The notes below the pieces were generated by a model. It saw only the letters and a list, made by a program, of their open reading frames with translations, did not search any database and had not been told where the DNA came from. Position numbers and translations under genes: made by a program. A stretch of 64,000 nt of DNA from Treponema sp. Its GTDB lineage: Bacteria; Spirochaetota; Spirochaetia; Treponematales; Treponemataceae. Of the stretch, positions 8,847 through 18,496 are shown one piece after another; within the stretch, counting starts at the first letter, position 1; each line of letters begins with the position of its first letter. The stretch is taken from positions 19,808 through 83,807 of the forward strand of contig JAEDFM010000004.1 of assembly GCA_016292805.1 (NCBI GenBank), given 5' to 3'.

Positions 8847-9464
8847 CTAGTCACCTAAATAAGGACTAAGAACATCCTTTAATTCAGGATCAACATCGTA
8901 ATAATATTTCTGCAATTCTTCTTTAGAAAGACCTACAAGTTCATGACTCATATAATGAATCCAGCGATTTTCTTCAGGTTTTGTAATTTCAAATTTACGG
9001 CAATAATAGTCTGGTTGAATTGGAAGCTGTTCATCATAATAAGTAAAATATTTGTAATCATGAACCACAACTTTAATGTCTTCCCTTCTAAAGCCACGAG
9101 TGTGCATTAAGGTATCTACAAGAGCATTAATTGTTCTTCCAGAATCAAAAATATCATCAACTAAAAGAATCTTATCTCCGGGACGAAGATTTTCTGGAGG
9201 ATATGTCCATCCGTCAATATAAACCTTTGAATGCTGAGCAATATCTGTATAAGAACGGGCAACTACACCGGCATACAATGCAGGATGAAGATTTTCCTGT
9301 TTACACACAATTTTAAAATATTCACTAATAACGTTTGCCATATAAGCACCGCCACGAAGTGAACAATAAATTACATCTGGAATAAATCCATCATTTTTTA
9401 TTTTATGTGCAATTTTTAATGCATTGTTTCGTACTGTATAATAATCAAGAAATTCTTTAATCAT
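8847..9464 (-). CDS. Phosphoribosyltransferase-family protein
   Basis: The protein has 205 residues; GAGGA lies upstream of the ATG. The type I PRTase fold is indicated by the PRPP-binding loop ILLVDDIFDSGRT at residues 99-111 and by an early 'IYCSLRGGAYMANVISEYF' strand-loop (32-50) typical of the pyrophosphate loop. This arrangement resembles the xanthine/hypoxanthine-type Gpt and archaeal-like PRTases that form nucleotides from purine bases and PRPP, but substrate specificity cannot be told from sequence. The C-terminal 'WIHYMSHELVGLSKEE' is unusual for a pure salvage enzyme. It follows an ABC permease by 26 bases; if co-transcribed, salvage of an imported base is conceivable (inference). 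Confidence 0.82.
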   Translation of the reverse strand: MIKEFLDYYTVRNNALKIAHKIKNDGFIPDVIYCSLRGGAYMANVISEYFKIVCKQENLHPALYAGVVARSYTDIAQHSKVYIDGWTYPPENLRPGDKILLVDDIFDSGRTINALVDTLMHTRGFRREDIKVVVHDYKYFTYYDEQLPIQPDYYCRKFEITKPEENRWIHYMSHELVGLSKEELQKYYYDVDPELKDVLSPYLGD

Positions 9465-9490
9465 TTTGTCCTCACTAACTTAATATTTAA

Positions 9491-10243
9491 TTATAAATTA
9501 TTCTTATGTTCTTTACAACTTAATAAGAATTCCACAATTTTTTGAAGAACAAAACACAAAACTACAAGTAACAGCGTTACAGCCATTACTCGCTCTGTTT
9601 CTAAATGAATATTTCCATTTTGAAGCATTGTCCCAATTGAATATTTAGGAAGGCTTAAAACTTCTCCTGCAACTACAACCTTCCAGGTTAAACCGAATAT
9701 TGTTTTGATACCTAATTTAATTGATTGATAAGCAGATGGCAGACTGATATGAAAAAATGCTTTTATTCTGGAAAAATTGTAAACCTTGGCCAGCTCTTTT
9801 AATTTTGGATCTACACTTACAAAACCATGATAAACAGAATTTGTCATAACAGGTAAAGTCATAAGCAGGGCAACAAAAACAGGAACTGTGTTGGATTTGA
9901 ACCAGAACATTACTATTAATATCAAAGCCACAACCGGGGTAACCTGTAAGATAGAAATATAAGGTTCAAAGAAATGTTTAAGAAAACTGCTGCGACTAAA
10001 AAGAAAGCCGGCGGTAAAACCAAGCACTATACTTATGGCAAAGGATGTAAGTATTCTAAGAAAGGTGAAGGCAAAGGCTTTCCAGAAAGCCAGTGTGACT
10101 GCAAGGTGGAGTCCAGTTTTAATTACGGAGAGTGGCGATGGTAAAATTAAAGCAGATCCAGTTACTAAAGATGCTATCCACCAGATTAATAAAAGAAAAA
10201 AAATTGAACTTATATATGCAATTATTTTTTTATTGATTTTCAT
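9491..10243 (-). CDS. ABC transporter permease (SsuC/TauC/ThiX type)
   Basis: The protein has 250 residues with about six hydrophobic helices. The binding-protein-dependent permease loop is present: 'ELAKVYNFSRIKAFFHISLPSAYQSIKLG' carries the EAA-like helix that docks on the ATPase. The family imports sulfonates, taurine, nitrate or thiamine precursors with a partner binding protein. It is translationally coupled to the upstream binding-protein gene through a TAATG overlap at 10241-10245. No ATPase gene lies on either side, so the energising subunit must be shared or encoded elsewhere. Substrate unknown. Confidence 0.88.
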   Translation of the reverse strand: MKINKKIIAYISSIFFLLLIWWIASLVTGSALILPSPLSVIKTGLHLAVTLAFWKAFAFTFLRILTSFAISIVLGFTAGFLFSRSSFLKHFFEPYISILQVTPVVALILIVMFWFKSNTVPVFVALLMTLPVMTNSVYHGFVSVDPKLKELAKVYNFSRIKAFFHISLPSAYQSIKLGIKTIFGLTWKVVVAGEVLSLPKYSIGTMLQNGNIHLETERVMAVTLLLVVLCFVLQKIVEFLLSCKEHKNNL

Positions 10244-11181
10244 TAATAGTAAAAGTTTTTATCTGGAAGTTTTCCACCAATTGATTTTGGATCATATTCA
10301 GAAAAAATTTTAAATAATTTTTCCAGTTGTTTTTTCCCATCTCTGCCAGGAATAAAAGTATAATTTGCATAAGGAATTGAATTGCTTACAACATTTGCTT
10401 TTAGTCCTAAATCAAGCTGTTCACAAAGTAATCCGGCATCTAAACCATTATCCATTGTCCATTCATAAGATTCCTCATATAACTGCAAAAATTTATTTAA
10501 TGTAGCAGTTTTGTTATGTGCAAACTTTTTGGAAACAACCATTACAGTTAATGGATAAGTTTGATTTGGACCTTCCAACTTTTCATATTCTGCCTGCAAA
10601 TCTATAGCTTTAATAATTTCTGGATCTTTCATACAAGCTACTGTAGCAAAAGGCTCTGGAACAACTGCATATTCTATTTTTCCAGAAATAAGCATTGCAG
10701 CTAACTGTTGTGTAGGAATAGAAAAATCTAAGCTTACCCCATCTTTAGAATCCTGCTGAATCTTATTTTTCTTTAAGAGATAACGAAACATAAATTCTGG
10801 TGTTGCACCTGCCCCTGCAACAGAAACCGTCTTTCCATTCAAATCACTCAACTTTTTAACTGCGCTGTTTTTTGTAATCAAACTTAAATTACCGGTTCCA
10901 GTAATTGCAGAACAAATAACTCCGCCATTGCTGTTATAACAGATAGCAGCTACATTTGGTGGAAGAAAACCAATATCAATTTCATCTTTTAAAAGCTTTG
11001 CTGTAAGTGTTTGGGCAGATGCAAAGTTTTCTGTTTCCAGTTCTTCTCCTTCAACACTTAATACATTATCTAAAAGATAAGCAGAAGGAATACAGCTTGG
11101 CCCATTTAGAATTCCAAGTCGAATCTGAGCGAATAATAATGAACAACCAATAAATATTAATGCTGTAATTCCCTTTTTCAT
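10243..11181 (-). CDS. ABC transporter substrate-binding protein (NMT1/SsuA-like)
   Basis: The protein has 312 residues with a signal peptide ending LLFAQ near residue 19; there is no convincing lipobox. The fold is suggested by 'IRLGILNGPSCIPSAYLL', 'AKLLKDEIDIGFLPPNVAAI', 'LNGKTVSVAGAGATPEFMFRYLL' and 'ISGKIEYAVVPEPFATVA', all hallmarks of the periplasmic binding proteins for sulfonates, pyrimidine thiamine precursors and similar small molecules. The second domain begins near residue 105. It starts 9 bases after clpC, which suggests shared transcription, and ends in a TAATG overlap with its permease. The conserved 'NGPSC' near the N-terminus might help define the ligand class. Confidence 0.85.
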   Translation of the reverse strand: MKKGITALIFIGCSLLFAQIRLGILNGPSCIPSAYLLDNVLSVEGEELETENFASAQTLTAKLLKDEIDIGFLPPNVAAICYNSNGGVICSAITGTGNLSLITKNSAVKKLSDLNGKTVSVAGAGATPEFMFRYLLKKNKIQQDSKDGVSLDFSIPTQQLAAMLISGKIEYAVVPEPFATVACMKDPEIIKAIDLQAEYEKLEGPNQTYPLTVMVVSKKFAHNKTATLNKFLQLYEESYEWTMDNGLDAGLLCEQLDLGLKANVVSNSIPYANYTFIPGRDGKKQLEKLFKIFSEYDPKSIGGKLPDKNFYY

Positions 11182-11190
11182 TTGTGCTTC

Positions 11191-13782
11191 CTATTTTGTT
11201 ACAAGAACTTTTACTTTTACATCTTTCTTTTCTTTTTTAATAAGCTTTACTTTAAGCTTATCATCAGAACAGTCTACATTTACTGTATCCACATCTTTAT
11301 TCTGATTAGCAAGAATTTCCATAGAAAGAGGATCTTCTATTTCTTTACGGATTAATCTGCTCATAGGACGAGCACCCATTGCCGGATTATATCCATGTTC
11401 AATCAGATAATCCTTCGCCTTTGGCTTAACATTAATTGTAAGTTTTTTATCTTTAAGACGGCTTGCCAGATCTGCAATCTGAATATCAAGAATCTTAGAA
11501 ACTTCCTTTTTAGAAAGTGCATTAAATACAATTACATCATCAATACGGTTTATAAGCTCTGGATTCAGCAGGCGCTTTAGTTCATTCATTGCACCGGCCT
11601 TAATTTCTTCGTAACTCATTACACCGTCTAAAGTTCCAAAACCAACCCGACCTTCGTTTGTAATCTGACGGGCACCAGCATTACTTGTCATAATTATTAC
11701 AGTATTGCGGAAGTTAACTGTGTGACCAAGATTATCACTCAACTCACCTTCTTCCAGCATCTGTAATAAAAGATTAAAGATATCTGGATGAGCTTTTTCA
11801 ATTTCATCAAGCAGTACAACTGAGTAAGGATGACGACGAACTTTTTCTGTAAGTACGCCACCTTCTTCGTAGCCAACATATCCTGGAGGTGCACCTACAA
11901 GACGACTAGCAGTGTGCTTTTCCATATAATCAGACATATCAATGCGAATTAAAGATTCTTCTGTACCAAACAGATATTTTGCCAGAGCTTTTGCCAGCTG
12001 AGTTTTTCCAACCCCTGTTGGACCTAAGAAAATAAAAGAACCAACAGGATGTTTTGGAGATGCAATTCCTGCACGGCTTCTGCGAATAGCACCAGAAATA
12101 ATACTTACAGCATCTTCCTGTCCAATAACAGTCTTATGGAGTTCATCTTCCATATGGATGATTCTTTCAGTTTCGCTTGAAGTCATCTGCTCTACAGGAA
12201 TGCCTGTCATTTCACAAATTATTTTTTCAATGTCCTGAACAGTAACCCGTTTTTTATTGGAAACACCATTTTCCATAACTCTTGTACTGTAAGCATTAAG
12301 TCTCTGTTTTAAATCAATAACTTTATCTCTTACAACAGCTGCGTTTTCGTAATCCTGAGTCTGTACAAGTTTTTTCTTTTCTTCTATAAGCTGACTGATA
12401 TTTGTTTCCAGTTCTGCAAATTCCGATGGACGAATTTCTTCTGTTATCTTTTTTGCGGCTCCGGCTTCATCTAAAATATCAATAGCTTTATCTGGAAGAA
12501 CTTTCTCTGGAATATATCGTTTACTGAGTTTTACAATTACAGGAATTACATCTTCATCATAAATTACACGATGATAATTTTCGTATCGCTCTTTAATACC
12601 TTCAAGAATCTGCTCAGATTCTTTTTCTGAAGGTTCTTCAACTTTTACAACCTGGAAACGGCGTTCCAAAGCAAGATCTTTTTCAATATGTTTAGTATAT
12701 TCCTTTGTTGTTGTGGCACCAATAATCTGGATTTCTCCACGGCTTAAAGCTGGCTTCATAATGTTTGAAGCATCCATTGTACCTTCATTTCCGCCTGCAC
12801 CAATTATTGAATGAAGCTCGTCTATAAAAAGAATAATATCCTTATTGTCATTTAATTCTTTAAGCATTTTTTTCATTCGTTCTTCGAATTCACCACGGTA
12901 TTTTGTTCCTGCTACAATGGCTGCAAGATCCAGAGAAAGAACTCGTTTTTTAAGCAGATCCTGAGGAACTTTACCTGCTGCAATATACTGTGCTAAACCT
13001 TCTACAATAGCTGTTTTACCAACACCTGGTTCACCTGTTAAAACAGGATTATTTTTTGTACGACGAGAAAGAATCTGAATTACACGATGAATTTCTTTAT
13101 CGCGACCAACAACTGGATCAGATTTATTTTCTCTGGCCATCCTTGTAAGGTCACGGCTATATTCATCAAGGAAAGACTCTTTCTGCTGATTTTTCGCAGA
13201 TTTATCTACTGCTGTCTTTTTTTCTTTTGGCTGTTTTTTCTCTTCCAACACAGAGAAAAGTCCTGTGCCTTTTTCATCATCTAAAAGAGATTTAAAAACT
13301 GAATCAATTAAATTTTCTGCCAGAGATTGTCTGATTGAAGAAAGATTTTCTTCCTGTGCTTCTATTACTGCAAATCGAACATCCATGATAGATATTCTGT
13401 TTTTCTTAAAGAAAACATTTACAAGGCTGTCTTCTTCTCTAACGGCTGCAAGTAAAAGATGTTCAGTACCTATATAATCATCATGAAGAGCACTTGATTC
13501 AAGCTCTGCCAGATCAAGCATCATCTGATAGCGGCGTCCTTTTGGAACTATATCTAAAGTTGGCATTTTAGATTCCATTTTAAAGAAATCTAAAAGACAG
13601 TCTTTGAGTACATTAGCATTTTGTCCTAATTTGGCAAAAACTGCATAACCTACTCCTTCCTGACGTTTAAGTATGGCAAGAATTATATGTTCTGGTAACA
13701 GCTGTGCACTACCTAATTTTCGTGCTTCATCCTGAGCATAAGCTAAAAGGATGTTTTTGGCTCTTGGAGAAAAGTTTTTCAA
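11191..13782 (-). CDS. clpC: ClpC AAA+ unfoldase (with UVR/M domain)
   Basis: The protein has 863 residues. An N-terminal double Clp repeat spans ~1-145. AAA-1 has Walker A GEPGVGKT at 250-257 and Walker B '[14 protein letters not shown]'; a middle region carries a UVR motif ('[19 protein letters not shown]', near 455-475); AAA-2 has Walker A GPTGVGKT near 590 and '[18 protein letters not shown]'. The UVR motif and the ClpP-docking loop 'EGRVGFG' mark it as ClpC rather than ClpA or ClpB. It unfolds proteins and feeds them to ClpP. Its position 18 bases after mcsB, itself after mcsA, recreates the Firmicute mcsA-mcsB-clpC order but without the repressor gene ctsR. Confidence 0.95.
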   Translation of the reverse strand: MKNFSPRAKNILLAYAQDEARKLGSAQLLPEHIILAILKRQEGVGYAVFAKLGQNANVLKDCLLDFFKMESKMPTLDIVPKGRRYQMMLDLAELESSALHDDYIGTEHLLLAAVREEDSLVNVFFKKNRISIMDVRFAVIEAQEENLSSIRQSLAENLIDSVFKSLLDDEKGTGLFSVLEEKKQPKEKKTAVDKSAKNQQKESFLDEYSRDLTRMARENKSDPVVGRDKEIHRVIQILSRRTKNNPVLTGEPGVGKTAIVEGLAQYIAAGKVPQDLLKKRVLSLDLAAIVAGTKYRGEFEERMKKMLKELNDNKDIILFIDELHSIIGAGGNEGTMDASNIMKPALSRGEIQIIGATTTKEYTKHIEKDLALERRFQVVKVEEPSEKESEQILEGIKERYENYHRVIYDEDVIPVIVKLSKRYIPEKVLPDKAIDILDEAGAAKKITEEIRPSEFAELETNISQLIEEKKKLVQTQDYENAAVVRDKVIDLKQRLNAYSTRVMENGVSNKKRVTVQDIEKIICEMTGIPVEQMTSSETERIIHMEDELHKTVIGQEDAVSIISGAIRRSRAGIASPKHPVGSFIFLGPTGVGKTQLAKALAKYLFGTEESLIRIDMSDYMEKHTASRLVGAPPGYVGYEEGGVLTEKVRRHPYSVVLLDEIEKAHPDIFNLLLQMLEEGELSDNLGHTVNFRNTVIIMTSNAGARQITNEGRVGFGTLDGVMSYEEIKAGAMNELKRLLNPELINRIDDVIVFNALSKKEVSKILDIQIADLASRLKDKKLTINVKPKAKDYLIEHGYNPAMGARPMSRLIRKEIEDPLSMEILANQNKDVDTVNVDCSDDKLKVKLIKKEKKDVKVKVLVTK

Positions 13783-13800
13783 TTTATAACCTCAGCGACT

Positions 13801-14871
13801 TTATTGTAACCTGGCGTTTTCTAAAGTCTGTTGAATTACAGTTGCGCGTAATCGCTGTATAACAAGCTCCTGGCTGCCTTTAATATCATCCTCGAATGTA
13901 AAAGGATAATTATCATTAACAATCTGCAGATGAATATACTTAGTTGTATACATAAGTCCGTTTACATCGGCTTCTGAAACACCAGTAAGCACACCAGTTT
14001 GCAAGCCCCACTTTATAACACCAATGTAGTTTAATGCTTCTTCATAGGTTATAAGCAGAGAATTTACAGCTTTTGCAAAGTTTGATTTTACAAAATTTAA
14101 CACTACTGTAGGGTTATTATCGGCAAATTCCCGCCGAATCTTGCGCTCTGTTTTGAAAATATATGTACCTAAGGACTGAATTTGTGCCAGCTGGTCTAAT
14201 TCAGTCCCTTCCTGACAGTCTCCATAATAAACATCAAAGAAAAAGTTAGAAAAATCTGTATTATTTCCGGGTTTTACAATAGGTCTTAAACAGAATTTCT
14301 GTTCTGCCAGCTTTTTTGAAAACTCTGGGAATCTGCCGGAAAGTACAATTGATGGAATAAATATTCTTATGGAAATGCGTAAACCTGTTCCACAGTCTTT
14401 TATCTGGGAAGTTAAATATCCAAATTCATAACTGGCAGCAAACTGAAGCTTTTTCTGTAAATTCTCATCTACCTTATAAACATTTTTCATTACTTTTTCA
14501 GGGTCAAAACCACAATCAAAATTAATGATTTTAAGATGATTCAGTTCGTTTACAAGACAAATAACAGCTTCTTTATTATTCATTGCAAAAGCCTGAAAAT
14601 TATTGTTGCCAATCATTGTGTTGTCCCGCAGCACCTGTAATCCTGTTTTAGAAAGCTCGCTGGCTCTTACAAACTGAAAGTTTTCGTCATAATTAAAAGC
14701 ATCTTCTGCCAGGGACACTACTCGTCGTACATCATCCTCAGACATTTTTGATGGAAATTTAAAATCTGCAAGATTACGAACAATTCTTGCTCTTGTAGAA
14801 ATAATTACATCATTCTCTGGTCCATCTTCATAAAACCAGGAAAAAGTTTTACCCGAAGCTTTAGTTTCCAT
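13801..14871 (-). CDS. mcsB: McsB-like ATP:guanido phosphotransferase, active site degenerate
   Basis: The protein has 356 residues. I chose the ATG at 14871 because GAGG sits 6 bases upstream and it gives an 11-base overlap with mcsA. McsB normally phosphorylates arginines in misfolded proteins, marking them for ClpC. The fold is clear: 'STRARIVRN' (residues 25-33) is the nucleotide-binding arginine motif, and 'GTGLR' (161-165) is kept. But the family's NEEDH loop reads N-E-L-N-H (108-112), so the catalytic second Glu is Leu. The CPTNLGTG loop reads Q-I-K-D-C-G-T-G (156-163), losing the reactive Cys and the Asn. The region around the second catalytic Glu ('PGNNTDFSN') also lacks it, and the C-terminal phosphoarginine pocket 'RDIRRA' is replaced by 'DDIKGSQ'. 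It may be a pseudokinase or scaffold. Confidence 0.85.
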   Translation of the reverse strand: METKASGKTFSWFYEDGPENDVIISTRARIVRNLADFKFPSKMSEDDVRRVVSLAEDAFNYDENFQFVRASELSKTGLQVLRDNTMIGNNNFQAFAMNNKEAVICLVNELNHLKIINFDCGFDPEKVMKNVYKVDENLQKKLQFAASYEFGYLTSQIKDCGTGLRISIRIFIPSIVLSGRFPEFSKKLAEQKFCLRPIVKPGNNTDFSNFFFDVYYGDCQEGTELDQLAQIQSLGTYIFKTERKIRREFADNNPTVVLNFVKSNFAKAVNSLLITYEEALNYIGVIKWGLQTGVLTGVSEADVNGLMYTTKYIHLQIVNDNYPFTFEDDIKGSQELVIQRLRATVIQQTLENARLQ

Positions 14872-15193
14872 TTTCGTCCTCAGCTTCTGCATCACCATTT
14901 ACATATTTGGAATCTATAACTTTAAGATAGTCACGATAAAAGGCTGCTTTTTCATATTCTTCTTTTTCAATTGCTTCATCCAGTTTTAATTGAACTTCTA
15001 TTCTTGTAACTAAAGTTGAATCAAAACCTTTAACATGCTTTGGCAAGGAGCCTTTATAACTTTGATTAATTCCAAAAGATTTATAATTACGACGGATTTC
15101 TTCCTGGAAAGCATAATAACACTCAGGACATCCTATGAGTTGATTTTTAACAATTTCCTTAAAAGTGCTTCCGCACACAGGGCAAACATTCAT
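14861..15193 (-). CDS. mcsA: McsA-like zinc finger / UVR-motif protein
   Basis: The protein has 110 residues. One C4 zinc site is visible: Cys4-x2-Cys7 and Cys22-x2-Cys25. A UVR coiled coil lies near residues 66-92 ('VQLKLDEAIEKEEYEKAAFY'). Firmicute McsA is longer (about 180 residues) with two zinc sites and activates McsB and ClpC; this version keeps one finger and the UVR tail that would pair with the UVR motif of ClpC. The start lies 1 base after the lolC stop (15195-15197), and its end overlaps mcsB by 11 bases, so the three genes are translationally linked to the Lol operon. The tail is acidic (DAEAEDENGN). Confidence 0.87.
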   Translation of the reverse strand: MNVCPVCGSTFKEIVKNQLIGCPECYYAFQEEIRRNYKSFGINQSYKGSLPKHVKGFDSTLVTRIEVQLKLDEAIEKEEYEKAAFYRDYLKVIDSKYVNGDAEAEDENGN

Positions 15194-15194
15194 A

Positions 15195-16526
15195 TTAGTT
15201 TTTCCTTAATATATCTAAAGGCTTTTCTTTACCAGCTTTTACAGATGGAATAATTGAAACTATAAGAGATAATGTTATTGTAAGTACACAAATCAATATA
15301 ATCTGACCAGCAGGTATTGTAACGGGAATGTTCTGCAAATAATAGGCAGGATCCATAAGCTTTACATAATTTTCTGCAGAAAGTTCAATTCCCCGTAAGG
15401 AATAATTAATTCTTACAATAAAATTTAACAGTTTTTCCAGACCTTCTACCAGCTGATTTGCAAAAACGGAAATTAAAATACCGGCGGGAACCCCTAATAA
15501 AAGTCCTCCACCACCGCAGGCCACCCCTGTTAATAAAAAGCTGAAGGTTATTCCTTTGGGTGTTGCACCAATACTTTTTAGGATTGCAATTTCTTTTTTT
15601 CGTTCCATTACAAGCATAACTATGGCAGAAGCAATATTTATACTAGCCACAAGTACAATAAGCATCATTACAAAAACAAGCATAACTTTTGTTGAACTAA
15701 AGTTTTCAAATTCAGATGCATGTATTTGATCCCAGCGGTAAACATTAGCCCAACGGGTAAAATATTCTTTTACCTTTACCTGTGTACGAACCAGATTAGG
15801 ACTAAAAGCATCGTTAGTTTCACAGGCTACTGAACAGGTTACATTATTAAAGTTCAAAAATTTATATGCAGTTTCTAATGGAATAAAGCACCAGAGCTGA
15901 TCCAGCTCCTGATATCCGCTGGTTACAATTGCACAAACCTTAAATGTAGTAAGCTTTGGAATAAGTTTACCTTCTACATTTTTAGTTGTAATTATTCTAA
16001 AAGAATCCCCTGCATGAAGTCCCAGTGTTTCTGCAATTTTCTGTCCTAAGACAGCAGATTTTCCACCAGCAGCTTCGTAATCTTCCAGGGACCCTTCTGT
16101 AACTTCAAACAGTTTATTAAAGGATTTGTTCACTCTGAAAATATCCTTTTGCACTGCACGAATAGAAATTCCTGTTCTTATATTTCTATTTAACGCAAGA
16201 GAACTGGCTTGGATTTCCGGATAAGCATTTATAACGCCGTCTATAGATTTTAACTCCTTTGATAATTCCATAAAGCTTTCAGGAGTTTGTACTGCATCGT
16301 AATTTGAAGCTATGTATGCACCAATATGAGAAGAACTTAAACCAATAATTCTTTCGGTCATTCCGTTTATCATACCTGTAGTAATTGATACAACTACAAT
16401 CAAAGGAATAACGCTGAGTGCTATACAGAGTAATGCTCCAAAAAAACTTCGCCGTGCAGAGGAACGTTTTTCAGCTTTTGGGAAAATTAAACTTTTTGCA
16501 AACAATAGGGACGATTTAATTGTCAT
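15195..16526 (-). CDS. lolC: LolC/LolE-family lipoprotein-releasing permease (second copy)
   Basis: The protein has 443 residues. One transmembrane helix near residues 27-50 is followed by a ~220-residue periplasmic MacB-PCD-like domain and three C-terminal helices (FtsX domain; 'LVFVMMLIVLVASINIASAIVMLVMERKKEIAILKSIGATP'-type coupling segment, near 280-325). Together with LolD it extracts mature lipoproteins from the inner membrane, a central task in a spirochaete with many lipoproteins. It is downstream of lolD (about 10-base overlap) and pairs with the other FtsX-type permease encoded upstream of lolD. Assignment as C rather than E is by gene order only. Confidence 0.88.
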   Translation of the reverse strand: MTIKSSLLFAKSLIFPKAEKRSSARRSFFGALLCIALSVIPLIVVVSITTGMINGMTERIIGLSSSHIGAYIASNYDAVQTPESFMELSKELKSIDGVINAYPEIQASSLALNRNIRTGISIRAVQKDIFRVNKSFNKLFEVTEGSLEDYEAAGGKSAVLGQKIAETLGLHAGDSFRIITTKNVEGKLIPKLTTFKVCAIVTSGYQELDQLWCFIPLETAYKFLNFNNVTCSVACETNDAFSPNLVRTQVKVKEYFTRWANVYRWDQIHASEFENFSSTKVMLVFVMMLIVLVASINIASAIVMLVMERKKEIAILKSIGATPKGITFSFLLTGVACGGGGLLLGVPAGILISVFANQLVEGLEKLLNFIVRINYSLRGIELSAENYVKLMDPAYYLQNIPVTIPAGQIILICVLTITLSLIVSIIPSVKAGKEKPLDILRKN

Positions 16527-17196
16527 GCTTCAAAGCTCCATCCACAATTCTATAAATATCATCACCTTTTGCAGCAAGATTCATATCGTGAGTTACTAAA
16601 AGCAGAGTTTTTTTATATTTGTCTGCCATAGAAAAAAGAATATCGCCGATTAAAACTGCATTTGCAGGGTCCAGATTACCAGTAGGTTCATCTGCAAGAA
16701 TAAGTTTTGGATCATTAATCAAAGCTCTGGCTACAGCTACCCGCTGGCGTTCACCACCACTAAGCTGGGAAGGCAGATGATTCATCCTTTCACCTACTCC
16801 AACATCCTGCAAAAGAGTCTTAGCTTTTTCTATAGCTTCCTTTTTAGAAACACCGGCTATAAGTGCTGGCATATAAACATTTTCTAAAGCTGTAAAATCT
16901 TTTAACAGATAATGGAACTGGAAGATTAAACCAAGGTATTTAGAACGATATTCAGATAAAGCTTTTTCTTTAAGCTCTGACACATTATATTCACCGGCTA
17001 CAACAGAACCTTCTGTAACAGAATCTATGCCACCAATAATATTTAGCAGGGTACTTTTCCCGCTGCCGCTTTCTCCAGCTATTACAATCTTTTTTCCTTC
17101 TGGAACTTCCAGATTACAATTTTTAAGTATTGTCAATTTTTCAGAGTCTGTAACATAAGTTTTTTCCACATTCTTAATGCTTACAATGCTATTCAT
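16516..17196 (-). CDS. lolD: LolD lipoprotein-releasing ABC ATPase
   Basis: The protein has 226 residues from the ATG at 17196, with GGAGG about 10 bases upstream. A GTP/ATP-type cassette is complete: Walker [10 protein letters not shown] (41-49), signature [15 protein letters not shown], Walker B '[12 protein letters not shown]', and switch His in '[10 protein letters not shown]'. The size and the 'YMPALIAG' Q-loop region fit the LolD/MacB class. It is flanked by two FtsX-type permeases with overlapping ends (E-D-C order), so the complex is probably a heterodimeric permease plus LolD dimer. Cytoplasmic face of the inner membrane. Confidence 0.93.
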   Translation of the reverse strand: MNSIVSIKNVEKTYVTDSEKLTILKNCNLEVPEGKKIVIAGESGSGKSTLLNIIGGIDSVTEGSVVAGEYNVSELKEKALSEYRSKYLGLIFQFHYLLKDFTALENVYMPALIAGVSKKEAIEKAKTLLQDVGVGERMNHLPSQLSGGERQRVAVARALINDPKLILADEPTGNLDPANAVLIGDILFSMADKYKKTLLLVTHDMNLAAKGDDIYRIVDGALKHDN

Positions 17197-18496
17197 TATG
17201 CAAAACCTCCGCAACGGTCATTTTTAAAACATTCTTACTTGCTGCCCAGCAGGCAAATACTGGCGAAATAAATCCAAACAAAGCAATCATAAAAACTTCA
17301 AATCCCTGAATTCTGGCAGGTATAGAAGCATATAAAAGATAAGAAGAATTCTCTGTAAGAAACATCAGATTTCTGTGATTAAAGATTGCTGTAAATAAAT
17401 ACTGAAATCCGTACATTATTTTGGCAGCACCAGTAAACACTAGATCTGTATTTGCACTAATCAATAAACCTAATAAAAGTCCAATCAATGCCCCAACAGC
17501 ACCTGTAATAATTCCACGGAATATAAATATAGCTTTAATTTCTTTAGCAGGAGCACCCAAAGCTGAAAAAATTGCAATTTCTGCTTTGCGTTCAAAAACA
17601 AGACGACGCATACCGTTGTAAATGTTTATGGCTACAACAACAAAAATAAGTGCAACTAATAACAACAGCATATTTTTTTCTATACGGAGTGCGCCAAAAA
17701 AGGCTTTGTTATAACTGCGCCAGGATTCTGGTTTAGACAGAGGGAAAGCTTTATGTACCGCATTAACAGCTGAAATATCCTGATTTACATTCTGTATTTT
17801 TAGGCCCCAGATTTTTTCTGGAGAACTTCCAAAATATTTATAACCATCTTCAATATTTATAAAAGCAAAAGTTGAATTTATTTCTGCATAACCACAGCTG
17901 AAAATTCCAGTTACAGTAAAGGTTCTGTCCTGAGAAAATAAATCTACATCGCTTGTTCCGCTTAGCATTAAAAGATTTACTGTCTGTCCTAAACGAACTC
18001 CTAAATCCTTTGCCAGCTTACTACCAATTACAATGTTACCGCTTTTAGATAAATCAAAATCTCCAAGAACAATTTTTAGTTTTGAATAAAACCCCTGGTC
18101 CATTTTATAAATATCAGGATTTACAGCCCTGAGAATTGCAGCACCTTCAAAACCTTTTTCACTGACCATTAAAGTCTGAGCTTCCAGAAACTGACTGCAG
18201 CTTTTTATATTCTTATTTTCACTGCAAAAATCAATAAACTCTAATTCTTCACTTTCATTAATATTGTGAACTCTTACATGGTAAGAAGAAATTTCCTGAA
18301 TAGAATCTATAAAGCTTAACTGAAAGCCATTCATAACACTCATTACAACAATCAATGTCATTACACCTGCAGCAATACCAGCTGTTGCCAGTTTAGAAGT
18401 TACGGCAGAACGGCCTTTTCGGTCTACGCGGGAAAACCTTTTTGATACTGTGGAAATCCAGATAAGCTTTTGAAGTAAAGTTCTGTGTTTATTCAT
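17189..18496 (-). CDS. lolE: LolC/LolE-family lipoprotein-releasing permease (first copy)
   Basis: The protein has 435 residues from the ATG at 18496; AAGGGA lies 8 bases upstream, which favours it over an in-frame GTG at 18502. It has one N-terminal helix ('GIAAGVMTLIVVMSVMNGF'), a periplasmic domain, and three C-terminal helices with the FtsX coupling motif 'ERKAEIAIFSALGAPAKEI'. It overlaps the lipoprotein gene before it and lolD after it by a few bases. The neighbouring gene upstream encodes a lipoprotein, a plausible Lol substrate. C/E naming is tentative. Confidence 0.88.
   Translation of the reverse strand: MNKHRTLLQKLIWISTVSKRFSRVDRKGRSAVTSKLATAGIAAGVMTLIVVMSVMNGFQLSFIDSIQEISSYHVRVHNINESEELEFIDFCSENKNIKSCSQFLEAQTLMVSEKGFEGAAILRAVNPDIYKMDQGFYSKLKIVLGDFDLSKSGNIVIGSKLAKDLGVRLGQTVNLLMLSGTSDVDLFSQDRTFTVTGIFSCGYAEINSTFAFINIEDGYKYFGSSPEKIWGLKIQNVNQDISAVNAVHKAFPLSKPESWRSYNKAFFGALRIEKNMLLLLVALIFVVVAINIYNGMRRLVFERKAEIAIFSALGAPAKEIKAIFIFRGIITGAVGALIGLLLGLLISANTDLVFTGAAKIMYGFQYLFTAIFNHRNLMFLTENSSYLLYASIPARIQGFEVFMIALFGFISPVFACWAASKNVLKMTVAEVLHNE

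Noticed and set aside
11191..13782. ClpA or ClpB identity for the AAA+ protein
   Set aside because: A UVR motif and the VGFG ClpP loop are present and the long ClpB middle coiled coil is not, so ClpC is the best call.
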